This document shows positions 1-7,599 of a DNA stretch of 15,998 nucleotides, piece by piece; positions within the stretch are counted from its first letter, which is position 1; each line of letters starts with the position of its first letter. This DNA comes from Pseudopedobacter sp040392825 (GTDB taxonomy: Bacteria; Bacteroidota; Bacteroidia; Sphingobacteriales; Sphingobacteriaceae): positions 1-15,998 of the forward strand of contig NZ_JBEBVH010000074.1 in NCBI RefSeq assembly GCF_040392825.1, written 5' to 3'. The translations under genes were made by a program, and so were the position numbers. The notes under the pieces were generated by a model. That model ran no database searches. It saw only the letters and a list, made by a program, of their open reading frames with translations, and was not told the DNA's origin.

Positions 1-868
1 AGCTTTAGCTACACTAGTAGTTAACAAAATCCGTGGTTCTTTGAAAGTTGCTGCTGTTAAAGCTCCAGGTTTTGGAGACAGAAGAAAAGCCATGTTAGAA
101 GATATTGCTATCTTAACTGGTGGTACGGTTATTTCTGAAGAAAGAGGTTTTAAATTAGAAAATGCAGACCTTTCTTTCTTAGGACAAGCGGAAAAAGTTG
201 TAGTAGATAAAGATAATACTATCGTTGTTAATGGTGCTGGTAATGTAGATGACATTAAAGCTCGTGTTAACCAAATTAAAGCACAAATTGAAACAACTAC
301 TTCTGATTACGACAGAGAGAAATTACAAGAGCGTTTAGCTAAATTATCTGGTGGTGTAGCTGTACTTTATGTAGGTGCTGCAACAGAGGTAGAAATGAAA
401 GAGAAAAAAGACCGTGTGGATGATGCTTTACATGCAACCAGAGCTGCTGTAGAAGAAGGTATCGTTGCTGGTGGTGGTGTTGCTTTCATTAGAGCGGTTT
501 CTTCTTTAGAAGATCTGAAAGGAGAGAACGAAGATGAAACTACAGGTATTAATATCATTAAAAGAGCAATTGAAGAGCCTTTACGTCAAATCTGTGCTAA
601 TGCAGGTATCGAAGGATCTATCGTTGTTCATAATGTGAAACAAGGTTCTGCAGACTATGGTTATAATGCCCGCAGAGATGTTTATGAAAACATGATTGCT
701 GCAGGTGTTATAGATCCAACTAAAGTTTCACGTGTAGCTTTAGAAAATGCGGCTTCCATTGCATCGATGTTATTAACAACAGAATGTGTATTGGCAGACG
801 AAGCAGAAGAAGGTGGTGCGGCTCCTGCAATGCCTCCAATGGGTGGTGGCATGGGCGGAATGATGTAG
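1..868 (+). CDS. groEL: Chaperonin GroEL (Hsp60), C-terminal part; 5' end outside the window
   Basis: This is the ATP-driven cytosolic folding chaperonin, which works as a double heptameric ring with GroES. The reading frame is open from base 2 (ALATLVVNKIRG), so the gene continues left of the window; about 288 codons of a usual ~545 are visible. What remains is part of the apical domain, then the intermediate and equatorial domains. The segment KVAAVKAPGFGDRRKAML is a GroEL hallmark. The catalytic aspartate for ATP hydrolysis (E. coli D398) is the second D of RVDDALHAT, at about base 422. The AGGGVA nucleotide-binding loop and the ATP-contacting D of VIDPTKV are present. The protein ends in a short Gly/Met tail (MGGGMGGMM), as in typical bacterial GroEL. 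groES normally lies upstream, but it is out of view. A strong terminator follows. The identification is certain; only the length is unknown. Confidence 0.97.
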   Translation, partial: ALATLVVNKIRGSLKVAAVKAPGFGDRRKAMLEDIAILTGGTVISEERGFKLENADLSFLGQAEKVVVDKDNTIVVNGAGNVDDIKARVNQIKAQIETTTSDYDREKLQERLAKLSGGVAVLYVGAATEVEMKEKKDRVDDALHATRAAVEEGIVAGGGVAFIRAVSSLEDLKGENEDETTGINIIKRAIEEPLRQICANAGIEGSIVVHNVKQGSADYGYNARRDVYENMIAAGVIDPTKVSRVALENAASIASMLLTTECVLADEAEEGGAAPAMPPMGGGMGGMM

Positions 869-893
869 TTCGCTCATATTCACAATAAATTAG

Positions 894-924
894 AGCCAGA
901 TATAATTTATATCTGGCTTTTTTT
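894..924 (+). terminator. Intrinsic terminator of groEL
   Basis: A perfect 11-bp stem (AGCCAGATATA at 894-904 and TATATCTGGCT at 908-918) has a 3-base loop (ATT) and runs straight into a T-tract (918-924). It lies 25 bases past the groEL stop, so it should end the groEL transcript before the next gene. Confidence 0.85.
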
Positions 925-968
925 ATGTTATATTCAAACACAAGGAATCTTTAGTTGTATAGGTAATT

Positions 969-1631
969 ATGGACTTTGAGCAATTTATAGACAAAACGTA
1001 TTTTTTGACTCAATCTGAGGTTAACAAGTTTCTATGGGCAACTTTGTTATGTGGTGTAATAGGAGCTGAACGCGAATTTAGAAATAAACAGGCAGGACTA
1101 AAAACGATGATCATGATTGGTTTGGGGTCTACTCTGATTACTATTCTTTCTATAAAAATTGGTGTAAATAGTCACGACAGAATTGCTGCAAATATTGTTA
1201 CGGGTATTGGTTTTCTTGGTGCAGGGGTAATCTTTAAGGATGAGAACAGAGTATCAGGCCTTACAACTGCTTGTGTAATCTGGATTGTTTCAGCGATTGG
1301 AATGGCTGTTGGAGCAGGTTTTATAGAACAAGCGATAGGTGTTACCGTGGTAGTGTTATTTTCACTGTTGGTATTCCCGGTAGTGGAAGACTTTTTTGAT
1401 AGACGATATACTATGCGTATATACAGAATAGTGAAGAGATATGATGGCGAAGGGTTAGATAAATATGAAGAATCGTTGAAAAAGTATAAGCTTAAAATAA
1501 AAAGGGGGAGTCAGCAATTGGCAAATGGCAATATATCTGGTACCTGGACAGCAGTAGGAAGCCCACAAAGTCATAACTTATTTGTGGAGGCTATGTTAAA
1601 AGACGAGCGAATTTTAGAATTGGATTTCTAA
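969..1631 (+). CDS. MgtC/SapB family inner-membrane protein
   Basis: This is a 220-residue protein of the MgtC/SapB family. Family members include MgtC, which affects Mg2+/phosphate homeostasis and F-type ATPase activity in some pathogens, but most bacterial members have no assigned role. The family signature GAEREFRNKQAGLKTM sits at residues 32-47, and GIGFLGAGVIFKD (79-91) with SGLTTACVIWIVSAIG (96-111) forms the conserved membrane core. About five hydrophobic segments are visible (roughly 19-33, 44-64, 74-90, 98-117, 121-140). A soluble C-terminal domain of ~75 residues follows, where longer family members carry an ACT-like domain. The ATG at 969 is the first good start after the groEL terminator; there is only a weak AGG at 961-963. 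No PhoP-type or riboswitch leader is visible, so magnesium regulation cannot be inferred. Its stop codon overlaps the end of the opposite-strand lipase gene by 4 bases. Confidence 0.88.
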   Translation: MDFEQFIDKTYFLTQSEVNKFLWATLLCGVIGAEREFRNKQAGLKTMIMIGLGSTLITILSIKIGVNSHDRIAANIVTGIGFLGAGVIFKDENRVSGLTTACVIWIVSAIGMAVGAGFIEQAIGVTVVVLFSLLVFPVVEDFFDRRYTMRIYRIVKRYDGEGLDKYEESLKKYKLKIKRGSQQLANGNISGTWTAVGSPQSHNLFVEAMLKDERILELDF

Positions 1632-2716
1632 TTATATGCATGTTCTGCTAAATATAAGTAGGCTTCTGGTTGGTGGTGAATCATTATTTTTTCTTTTGAA
1701 TTTGGATATTGCTTAAAATATTCCTCTTCTCCGTCTAAAACGATAGTATTTCCAGTGCGTACATAATTACTGGTTTTAAAATATACCGGGGGGTCAAATT
1801 CCGGTAGGTATTTCCTAACATAATCTGAAAGTTTGTTACCTAGGTATTTTTGATAATATCGTTGTGCTTTTCTGGACGGTTTATCCATCTTATTATAAAA
1901 GTATCTTAAGACCAGGTTTTTTGGGAATTTTTGTTTTTTGATAGTTGATTTAAAAAATATGAAAGGATTTACTGTATTAAAATCTTCCACTGTTTGTACA
2001 GACAAAACCATTTCGGGAACCCAATCATTAGCATTTACTACATTGTATGCCCAGCCGTTTTGGGTTAACTTTTCATAATCGTAAGCGAAAAAAAGGTTTC
2101 CTGGTTTAGGTGCCGCGCTGCAATAAGTTTTTAGCCTGATGTCTGCCGGTAATAGGCTTTTCCTTTGCAGATTATATAAATAGGCTGTTAATAAGTAAGA
2201 GATTCCTCCGCCCTGACTATGTCCGGTAACCAAAAAATTTTTAATTCCTCTTCTATAGCAGGAATCTATTTTTGGGAGTATAGTTTTAGAAAGATATGCA
2301 GTGGACAGCAACCAGCCAACGTGTACAGCAGCCTTTGGGTTTTGCGCCAGCTCATAATCAAAAAGATCATCTTTAGAAAGTTTTAATATTCCTTTAGCAG
2401 GGACCATAGCGGCATAGAAATTTGCAAGCCAGCTCTCGGTGTTTTTTGTAGATCCTCTAACACTAATTACTGCAGTTCCCTTTCCATTGGACCATAACTC
2501 CCATACATTATCCAGTCCAACAACTGGAGATCGGTATTCTAATTTAAAATTGTTAGGAAACGGTATTTTCTTGGCCGAATCTGGAGGAAGGCTATTCCTG
2601 GATGTTAATTTTAACAGTTCGACATATTCATCTTTGTCAAAACCAGACTTTAGGTTCTGACCAAATGAACTGAGAGCAAAAATGAAAAACAGAAAAGGTA
2701 TTAAATTCTTGATCAT
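1628..2716 (-). CDS. Secreted class 3 lipase-like alpha/beta hydrolase
   Basis: This is a 362-residue predicted exported esterase or lipase of the fungal-lipase-like (class 3) group. Residues 1-20 form a signal peptide (MIKNLI, hydrophobic core, then ALSSFGQ). The nucleophile elbow is GHSQGG at 165-170 with catalytic S167, preceded by hydrophobic strand KNFLVT. VRGST at 87-90 fits the oxyanion-hole segment that precedes the lid in this group. The likely catalytic acid is D231 in VVNANDWVPEM, the usual class 3 position. H347 or H348 in IMIHHQPEAYL is the likely catalytic histidine. The substrate cannot be told from sequence: triacylglycerol, phospholipid or another ester are all possible. The signal peptide lacks an obvious lipobox, so the product is probably periplasmic or released. 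It overlaps mgtC tail to tail by 4 bases. No promoter could be picked confidently in the upstream 125 bases. Confidence 0.82.
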   Translation of the reverse strand: MIKNLIPFLFFIFALSSFGQNLKSGFDKDEYVELLKLTSRNSLPPDSAKKIPFPNNFKLEYRSPVVGLDNVWELWSNGKGTAVISVRGSTKNTESWLANFYAAMVPAKGILKLSKDDLFDYELAQNPKAAVHVGWLLSTAYLSKTILPKIDSCYRRGIKNFLVTGHSQGGGISYLLTAYLYNLQRKSLLPADIRLKTYCSAAPKPGNLFFAYDYEKLTQNGWAYNVVNANDWVPEMVLSVQTVEDFNTVNPFIFFKSTIKKQKFPKNLVLRYFYNKMDKPSRKAQRYYQKYLGNKLSDYVRKYLPEFDPPVYFKTSNYVRTGNTIVLDGEEEYFKQYPNSKEKIMIHHQPEAYLYLAEHAYN

Positions 2717-2841
2717 AGTTTTTCTTATATAGGTATCTAAATGTCGTATTTAAATGACTATAAATCAAGATTTATGTAAAAAATAAATGAAATTAAGAAA
2801 CTAATTTCTTAGCTTTTTTTCTTTAGAGAAAAGTTAAATAA
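2717..2841 (-). other. Intergenic spacer between lipB and the lipase gene, with weak AT-rich hairpins
   Basis: This 125-base spacer separates two minus-strand genes. It holds a 7-bp stem with a 4-base loop (TAAGAAA 2794-2800, TTTCTTA 2805-2811). Read on the minus strand, that hairpin is followed by a T-rich stretch, so it could be a weak terminator for lipB. A second small stem (2817-2822 with 2827-2832) lies closer to lipB. Both are AT-only or nearly so and could be chance. No clear TAnnTTTG promoter for the lipase was found. Confidence 0.35.
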
Positions 2842-3555
2842 TTACCTGGAGGGGATTACCCGCATTTTGAAAAGGTGAGCTATATGTCCTTTCAACTTTT
2901 CTTTCACCTCTTCAATGTCGACATCTTTACCTAGTTCCCGTTTCATAGAGGTTACATCTTTATCATCAATTCCACAAGGAACGATATTTCCGAAATACGA
3001 TAAATCGGTATTTACATTAAAAGCAAAACCATGCATAGTCACCCAGCGACTGCATCGCACTCCCATGGCACAAATCTTTCTGGCTTTATCGTTATCAGCG
3101 TCCAGCCAGACACCTGTATAACCTTCATACCTGCCAGACTCTATCCCGTAATCTCTTAATGTTAAGATAATAGCTTCTTCAAGGGTTCTAAGGTAGAGAT
3201 GAATATCTGTAAAGAAATTATCTAAATCCAGTATAGGGTAACCAACAATTTGCCCCGGACCATGATAGGTAATATCACCACCACGGTTAATTTTGTGATA
3301 TGTTGCGTGTTTCTCTTTTAGTCCATTTTCATCAAGAAGCAGGTTTTCCTGCTTTCCACTTTTTCCTAAAGTGTAAACATGCGGGTGCTCGGTAAAAATT
3401 AAGAAGTTAGACGTTTCCTTCACATTTTCCGGATCATTTCTGTTTTCTGTTTTTACGGCAACAGTTTTAGAAAAAATATCTTCTTGCCTGGACCAGGCTA
3501 CTTCATAATCTGTTAAACCCCAATCTTCAAATAAAACAGCTTTATTCTGTTGCAT
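2842..3555 (-). CDS. lipB: Lipoyl(octanoyl) transferase LipB
   Basis: This cytosolic enzyme moves octanoate from octanoyl-ACP onto the lipoyl-domain lysine of 2-oxoacid dehydrogenases and the glycine cleavage H protein. LipA then inserts sulfur. The length (237 residues) is normal. RGGDITYHGPGQ (91-102) is the substrate-binding signature. KICAMGVR places the catalytic lysine at K160. HGFAFNVNTDLSYF leads into IVPCGI with the acyl-carrying cysteine at C194. These correspond to K135 and C169 of E. coli LipB. The N-terminal region after residue 30 has a somewhat long polar insertion (TENRNDPENVKETSN). The start lies 3 bases after the stop of the upstream phosphopantetheinyl transferase gene, so the two are almost certainly cotranscribed. 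lipA is not in the window. Confidence 0.95.
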   Translation of the reverse strand: MQQNKAVLFEDWGLTDYEVAWSRQEDIFSKTVAVKTENRNDPENVKETSNFLIFTEHPHVYTLGKSGKQENLLLDENGLKEKHATYHKINRGGDITYHGPGQIVGYPILDLDNFFTDIHLYLRTLEEAIILTLRDYGIESGRYEGYTGVWLDADNDKARKICAMGVRCSRWVTMHGFAFNVNTDLSYFGNIVPCGIDDKDVTSMKRELGKDVDIEEVKEKLKGHIAHLFKMRVIPSR

Positions 3556-3558
3556 AAT

Positions 3559-4215
3559 CTAATTATCTAAATGTTCACCCTCGCTAACATAGCCCAGCAT
3601 ATAATTCCCAAATTTACGATAATTTACGCGGAATCTTTGTGTATGCTCATCCTTGCTAATGGTAGATTGTATAATGCCATTGCTTTGATAAACAAAAGGT
3701 TGCAAATGAATATTGTCTTTAAAAGAGATCTCTTTTTTTCCGTTTAATTTATATAGTGCCTCTTTTGCACACCAACAAGCATATAAATGTTCCAACTGAT
3801 GTTTTTTCTCAATAAAAATCAACTCTTCGCTATTTAAAAATTTATGTTTAACCCGATCTATTTTTTCTTTGATAATCTCAATGTCAATTCCTACTTCTTT
3901 GGTTAGAGAAATCATTACAGCAGCATAGTCATAGGAATGGCTTAACGATATTTTATAAGGTAGGTTAACAAGAATTGGTTTGCCATTTTCATCCGGTTTA
4001 CAATCTATATATTCTTTGGTAGATAACATCTTTCGTAATAACACCCGGGTAGCCAGCCAATGCAGGTTACGTTTTTGTCCTTGTAAGGATCTTAAAACTG
4101 ACAACTCATGTTCTTTTAACTGAAGCTGTTTTTCCAGTTCTTCAGGATTTTCCTCTATTTTCCATAAACCTATAAAGGTTTGTGGCGAGACTTCTTCCAG
4201 ATGAATAAGGGGCAT
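3559..4215 (-). CDS. 4'-phosphopantetheinyl transferase, Sfp type
   Basis: This enzyme transfers 4'-phosphopantetheine from CoA to a conserved serine of an acyl or peptidyl carrier protein. At 218 residues it is the Sfp/EntD/Gsp size class rather than the ~120-residue AcpS type. GIDIE at 109-113 gives the Mg2+-binding D111 and E113. WCAKEALYK at 148-156 gives the third metal ligand E152 and the CoA-contacting K151. SLSHSYDYAAV (90-100) is the SHS phosphate-binding segment preceding them. No polyketide or nonribosomal peptide genes are seen, so it may serve fatty-acid ACP rather than secondary metabolism; that is an inference. It heads a two-gene unit with lipB, which uses octanoyl-loaded ACP. 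ATG 4215 gives the expected N terminus, and a TAGTTTTG box lies ~20 bases upstream. Confidence 0.92.
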   Translation of the reverse strand: MPLIHLEEVSPQTFIGLWKIEENPEELEKQLQLKEHELSVLRSLQGQKRNLHWLATRVLLRKMLSTKEYIDCKPDENGKPILVNLPYKISLSHSYDYAAVMISLTKEVGIDIEIIKEKIDRVKHKFLNSEELIFIEKKHQLEHLYACWCAKEALYKLNGKKEISFKDNIHLQPFVYQSNGIIQSTISKDEHTQRFRVNYRKFGNYMLGYVSEGEHLDN

Positions 4216-4235
4216 TTTCTAAAATTAATTATTTA

Positions 4236-4243
4236 CAAAACTA
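4236..4243 (-). promoter_or_regulatory. Possible -7 box for the PPTase-lipB operon
   Basis: On the minus strand this reads TAGTTTTG, matching the Bacteroidota -7 consensus TAnnTTTG, 20 bases before the PPTase start. No TTTG or TTG partner is seen at the expected -33 distance, so support rests on one short motif in very AT-rich DNA. The 70-base divergent spacer (4216-4285) also has to contain the dcd promoter, which I could not identify. Confidence 0.35.
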
Positions 4244-4285
4244 TTTTAAATAAATCATATTTTAGAGAATAAATTAAGACATAAG

Positions 4286-4822
4286 ATGATTCTTTCCGAT
4301 AAGAGGATTTTAGAAGAGATAGAAGCCGGCTCCATTATAATAGAACCATTTAAACGCGAGTGTTTAGGTACCAATTCTTACGATGTACATTTAGGGAAAT
4401 ATCTGGCTGTATATAAAGATCGTGTGCTTGATGCAAAAAAGCATAATGAAATAGAACATTTTGAGATACCTAAAGATGGATTTGTATTACAGCCCAATAC
4501 TTTATATTTAGGCGTAACCTTAGAATATACAGAAACCCATAAACATGTTCCATTTTTGGAAGGAAAATCCAGTACAGGCAGATTGGGCATAGACATTCAT
4601 GCGACAGCAGGAAAAGGAGATGTAGGATTTTGTAATACATGGACACTAGAAATATCGGTAGCGCAGCCGGTACGTATATATACAGGAATGCCTATTGGTC
4701 AGCTCATTTATTTTGTTGTTGAAGGAGAAATAGAAACAATGTATGCAACAAAAATAAATGCAAAATATAATAATAAAACTACAAGGCCTGTAGAAAGTAT
4801 GATGTGGAAAAACCAATTTTAA
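4286..4822 (+). CDS. dcd: dCTP deaminase
   Basis: This enzyme deaminates dCTP to dUTP, the main bacterial route toward dUMP and then dTMP. The 178-residue length is slightly below E. coli Dcd (193). The N-terminal MILSDKRILEEIEAG is typical of the family. EGKSSTGRLGI (92-102) holds the active-site Ser (S95) and Arg (R99). HATAGKGDVGF is followed by TLE with the catalytic glutamate E122. The R99-to-E122 spacing of 23 residues equals that of R115 to E138 in E. coli. The usual DPGF.G segment is altered here to GDVGFCNT. I cannot exclude the bifunctional dCTP deaminase/dUTPase subtype on sequence alone, because the residues that separate the two are subtle. The gene is transcribed alone: it is divergent from the PPTase and closed by a terminator. 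Confidence 0.92.
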   Translation: MILSDKRILEEIEAGSIIIEPFKRECLGTNSYDVHLGKYLAVYKDRVLDAKKHNEIEHFEIPKDGFVLQPNTLYLGVTLEYTETHKHVPFLEGKSSTGRLGIDIHATAGKGDVGFCNTWTLEISVAQPVRIYTGMPIGQLIYFVVEGEIETMYATKINAKYNNKTTRPVESMMWKNQF

Positions 4823-4828
4823 TAGAAC

Positions 4829-4857
4829 AAAAACCTCTTTTTAAAGGAGGTTTTTTT
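4829..4857 (+). terminator. Intrinsic terminator of dcd
   Basis: The hairpin pairs AAAAACCTCTTT (4829-4840, less perfect at the loop end) with AAGGAGGTTTTT, with one T-G wobble and a 3-base loop near 4841-4843. A run of seven T residues (4851-4857) follows. It begins 7 bases after the dcd stop codon. Confidence 0.75.
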
Positions 4858-4894
4858 AATGAAATCAACCATAATTTAGAAGTAATTATAAGCC

Positions 4895-7597
4895 ATGAAA
4901 AACCTTAGATATGCAGCTTTTTGCTGTTTGGCGTTTCTCTCCCTGGGATTTGTAGCAAGTATAAGTTCCTTACAGGGAATTATAGAATCTTTTGGTAAGT
5001 ACAACGAAAAATATATACAAGAAAAAGTGTACTTGCATACCGACAAACCTTATTATGCGAGTGGCGATGAAATTTGGTTTAAGGCATATGTTCTTAACGC
5101 AAAAGATCTCAATTTTAGTCCTCAGAGTAATTTGCTTTATGTAGAATTGTTAGACCAGAAAAATCAACTAAAAAAAAGAATACGGATACCTCTTGCGATA
5201 GGCACCGGATGGGGAAACTTTAGTTTACCCGATACCTTGAAAGAGGGAAACTACAGGATAAGGGCATATACTAATTGGATGCGAAATTTTGATCCCGATT
5301 TCTATTACGACCATATTTTTAAAATTGGAAACATAAGGACAAACCAAATGATTGTGGAAACACATTATACTTTTGCTCCATCTGGTAGCCAGGAACAGGT
5401 AATCGCAAATATCAATTATAAAAATATAGAAGGTAATCCTTATGCCAACAAAGAGGTCGTATATAAAATAGAGCTGGAGGGGAAAGAAATTTCCAAAGGT
5501 AAAGGTGTAACAGACGAACAAGGTAATTTACAATTGAAATTTACGCAACCAGCGGCTGTACAAAAAACCGGGCTCATAACTACATCAGTAAAGATTTCTG
5601 AAAGGGCCTTAGTCGAGAAATTTATACCGGTTACACATACTTCTAATGAATATAGCTTACAATTCTTCCCCGAAGGAGGAGATTTAGTAACAGATCTAAG
5701 ATCAAGAGTAGGATTTAAGATACTGAAATCGGATGGCTTAGGTGCAGATATTAAAGGGCATGTTGAAGACGAGTCAGGCAAGCCCGTAGCTTTACTTAAT
5801 CCGAAGTATAAGGGAATGGGAGCCTTTTCTCTAATACCGGAAAGTGGTAAGAAGTATTTTGGAGTTTTGAAATTTGCTGATGGTACAGAACGTAAGTATC
5901 CTTTACCCGAAGCGAAACAGGAAGGAGTTGTCTTAAGTCTTCTGCAGAAGGAAAATGCAGATAGTATAGTGATTCGTGTGATGGGGAACAAAAGTTTTGT
6001 TGATAAGAGTATCGGAAAATCCATGAATTTAATAGCCCAGTCTGGAGGTAACCTGGTTTATTCTGCCACAACCAAAATTTCAGATCAGGGAGGTTTTATT
6101 GTGAAATTTTCCTTAAAAGAATTCCCTTTAGGTATTTCACAAATCACCTTATTCAATGATATTTTCCAACCTATAGCAGAGAGATTGTTTTTTGTCAATA
6201 AAGACGAGTACCTACAAATGAATCTGTCGGGCTTAAAGAATAACTATAAACCAAGAGAAAAAGTAAATATTACATTTAATGCTAACAACCCGCAGAAACG
6301 AAATGTTGTTGGTTCGTTTTCTGTAGCAGTGATCGATGAAACTAAAGTTCCTGTTACAGAAGAGGAGGAACATACCATGCTTTCTGAAATTCTTTTAAAT
6401 TCTGATTTAAGAGGGAATATTGAAAATCCTAATTACTATTTTATTAATCAGAATATTGCAAAATTGGAACAGTTAGATAACTTGTTGCTTACTCAGGGTT
6501 GGAGGAGATTCAAATGGACAGATATTTTAAATCAAACCCTGCCAGCCATAAACTACCAGCCCGAACATTCACTGGCGTTAAGAGGAAGAGTAAAGAATAA
6601 TAAAAAGGTAGTTCCAAATGCATCTATAATTGCTTTTGGGGCTAAAACCTCTTCGATATTACAGGCAACCGCTAATGAAAACGGAGAATTTGTTATAGAT
6701 AGTTTGGTTTTTCCAGACAGCACAAAATTTGTGATTCAGGCCAGATCGGAAAAAGGTAAGAAATTTGTTGAGATAGAGATGGATGACAGTGCCAAAGATC
6801 AGGTAGTCCCTAAGCCTCAACAGAATGATTTGTCTGTTAATATAAGTTCATCCATGCTGGCTTATTTAAAAAATAGCAAAACACAATATGAAGAGTTGCT
6901 GAAGTATGGTCTTACAAGCAGGACAATTATGCTGGATGAAGTAACGGTTATAGAGAAAAAGAAGGAAATGGATAATTCATCTAACTTAAACGGAGCAGGA
7001 AGTGCAGATAAAGTACTAACAGGTCAGGATTTGGAGAATGCACCAACCATGGAATTCGCTTTGCAGGGGAAGGTTCCCGGACTTATTTTTCAAGATGGAG
7101 AAGCTTTTTTCATGAGAAATATGGCCAATGGCGAACCTGTTCAAATTATTTTGGATGGTATGTATGTAGAGCCGGATATGTTAAACTCTATCAATCCGAA
7201 TGATGTGGAGAGTGTTGAGATTTTGAAGAGCATAAGTTACACGGCTATTTATGGTTCAAGAGGAAGCAGCGGTGTTATTATCATTAATACAAAACGTGGT
7301 GGAGGAGGAGGTTTTTCAAATACCTATTCTCCGGGTATTATCTCTTATATGCCTTTGGGACTGTTCGTTGCTAAAAATTTTTACTCACCAGATTATGAAA
7401 AGCCTGAGCAGGCTACGCCAATGAATGATTATAGGAGTACAGTATACTGGAATCCGAAAGTGATTACAGATTCTACAGGAAATGCTCGCTTCTCGTTCTT
7501 TAATACTGACGGCAAAGGGAAGTACAGGGTAGTAATAGAAGGAACAGATTTAAAAGGTCATATCGGACGTAAGGTCATACATTATAATGTGAACTGA
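4895..7597 (+). CDS. MG2 (macroglobulin-like) protein with SusC-type TonB plug domain but no beta-barrel
   Basis: This is a 900-residue exported protein. Residues 1-23 are a signal peptide. An MG2-type macroglobulin domain covers about 43-146 (VYLHTDKPYYASGDEIWFKAYV, then LPDTLKEGNYRIRAYTNWMRNF). Further beta-rich MG-like segments run to ~480. A conserved linker LLLTQGWRRFKW lies at 531-541. A carboxypeptidase-regulatory-like domain spans ~560-630 (LRGRVKNNKKVVPNASI). A TonB-receptor plug spans ~680-802, starting LDEVTVIEK and ending YGSRGSSGVIIINTKRG, the SusC/RagA plug signature. After the plug there are only ~98 residues, ending YWNPKVITDSTGNARFSFF..., which resembles an alpha-2-macroglobulin segment. 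The ~500-700-residue outer-membrane barrel is absent, and no thioester motif (GCGEQ) is seen. Similar architectures occur in Bacteroidota; their function is not established to my knowledge. The next gene starts 2 bases after the stop, suggesting cotranscription. Confidence 0.85.
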   Translation: MKNLRYAAFCCLAFLSLGFVASISSLQGIIESFGKYNEKYIQEKVYLHTDKPYYASGDEIWFKAYVLNAKDLNFSPQSNLLYVELLDQKNQLKKRIRIPLAIGTGWGNFSLPDTLKEGNYRIRAYTNWMRNFDPDFYYDHIFKIGNIRTNQMIVETHYTFAPSGSQEQVIANINYKNIEGNPYANKEVVYKIELEGKEISKGKGVTDEQGNLQLKFTQPAAVQKTGLITTSVKISERALVEKFIPVTHTSNEYSLQFFPEGGDLVTDLRSRVGFKILKSDGLGADIKGHVEDESGKPVALLNPKYKGMGAFSLIPESGKKYFGVLKFADGTERKYPLPEAKQEGVVLSLLQKENADSIVIRVMGNKSFVDKSIGKSMNLIAQSGGNLVYSATTKISDQGGFIVKFSLKEFPLGISQITLFNDIFQPIAERLFFVNKDEYLQMNLSGLKNNYKPREKVNITFNANNPQKRNVVGSFSVAVIDETKVPVTEEEEHTMLSEILLNSDLRGNIENPNYYFINQNIAKLEQLDNLLLTQGWRRFKWTDILNQTLPAINYQPEHSLALRGRVKNNKKVVPNASIIAFGAKTSSILQATANENGEFVIDSLVFPDSTKFVIQARSEKGKKFVEIEMDDSAKDQVVPKPQQNDLSVNISSSMLAYLKNSKTQYEELLKYGLTSRTIMLDEVTVIEKKKEMDNSSNLNGAGSADKVLTGQDLENAPTMEFALQGKVPGLIFQDGEAFFMRNMANGEPVQIILDGMYVEPDMLNSINPNDVESVEILKSISYTAIYGSRGSSGVIIINTKRGGGGGFSNTYSPGIISYMPLGLFVAKNFYSPDYEKPEQATPMNDYRSTVYWNPKVITDSTGNARFSFFNTDGKGKYRVVIEGTDLKGHIGRKVIHYNVN

Positions 7598-7599
7598 TA

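Noticed and set aside
41..43. TTG at 41 as a start codon for the first gene
   Set aside because: The frame is open to base 2 and the upstream residues ALATLVVNKIRG are conserved GroEL sequence, so this is an internal leucine.
720..941. Short minus-strand open frame across the groEL end and terminator
   Set aside because: It runs through the groEL coding end and the terminator hairpin and has no motif; it is a shadow frame.
5440..6024. 194-codon open frame on the minus strand inside the MG2/plug gene
   Set aside because: It lies wholly inside a long gene with clear domains. Its translation shows no recognisable motif, and its composition is what the complement of coding DNA gives.
4895..7597. 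Full SusC-type TonB-dependent transporter
   Set aside because: Only the plug and N-terminal domains are present. The chain ends 98 residues after the plug, and the following DNA encodes an intact enzyme, so there is no room for a barrel.
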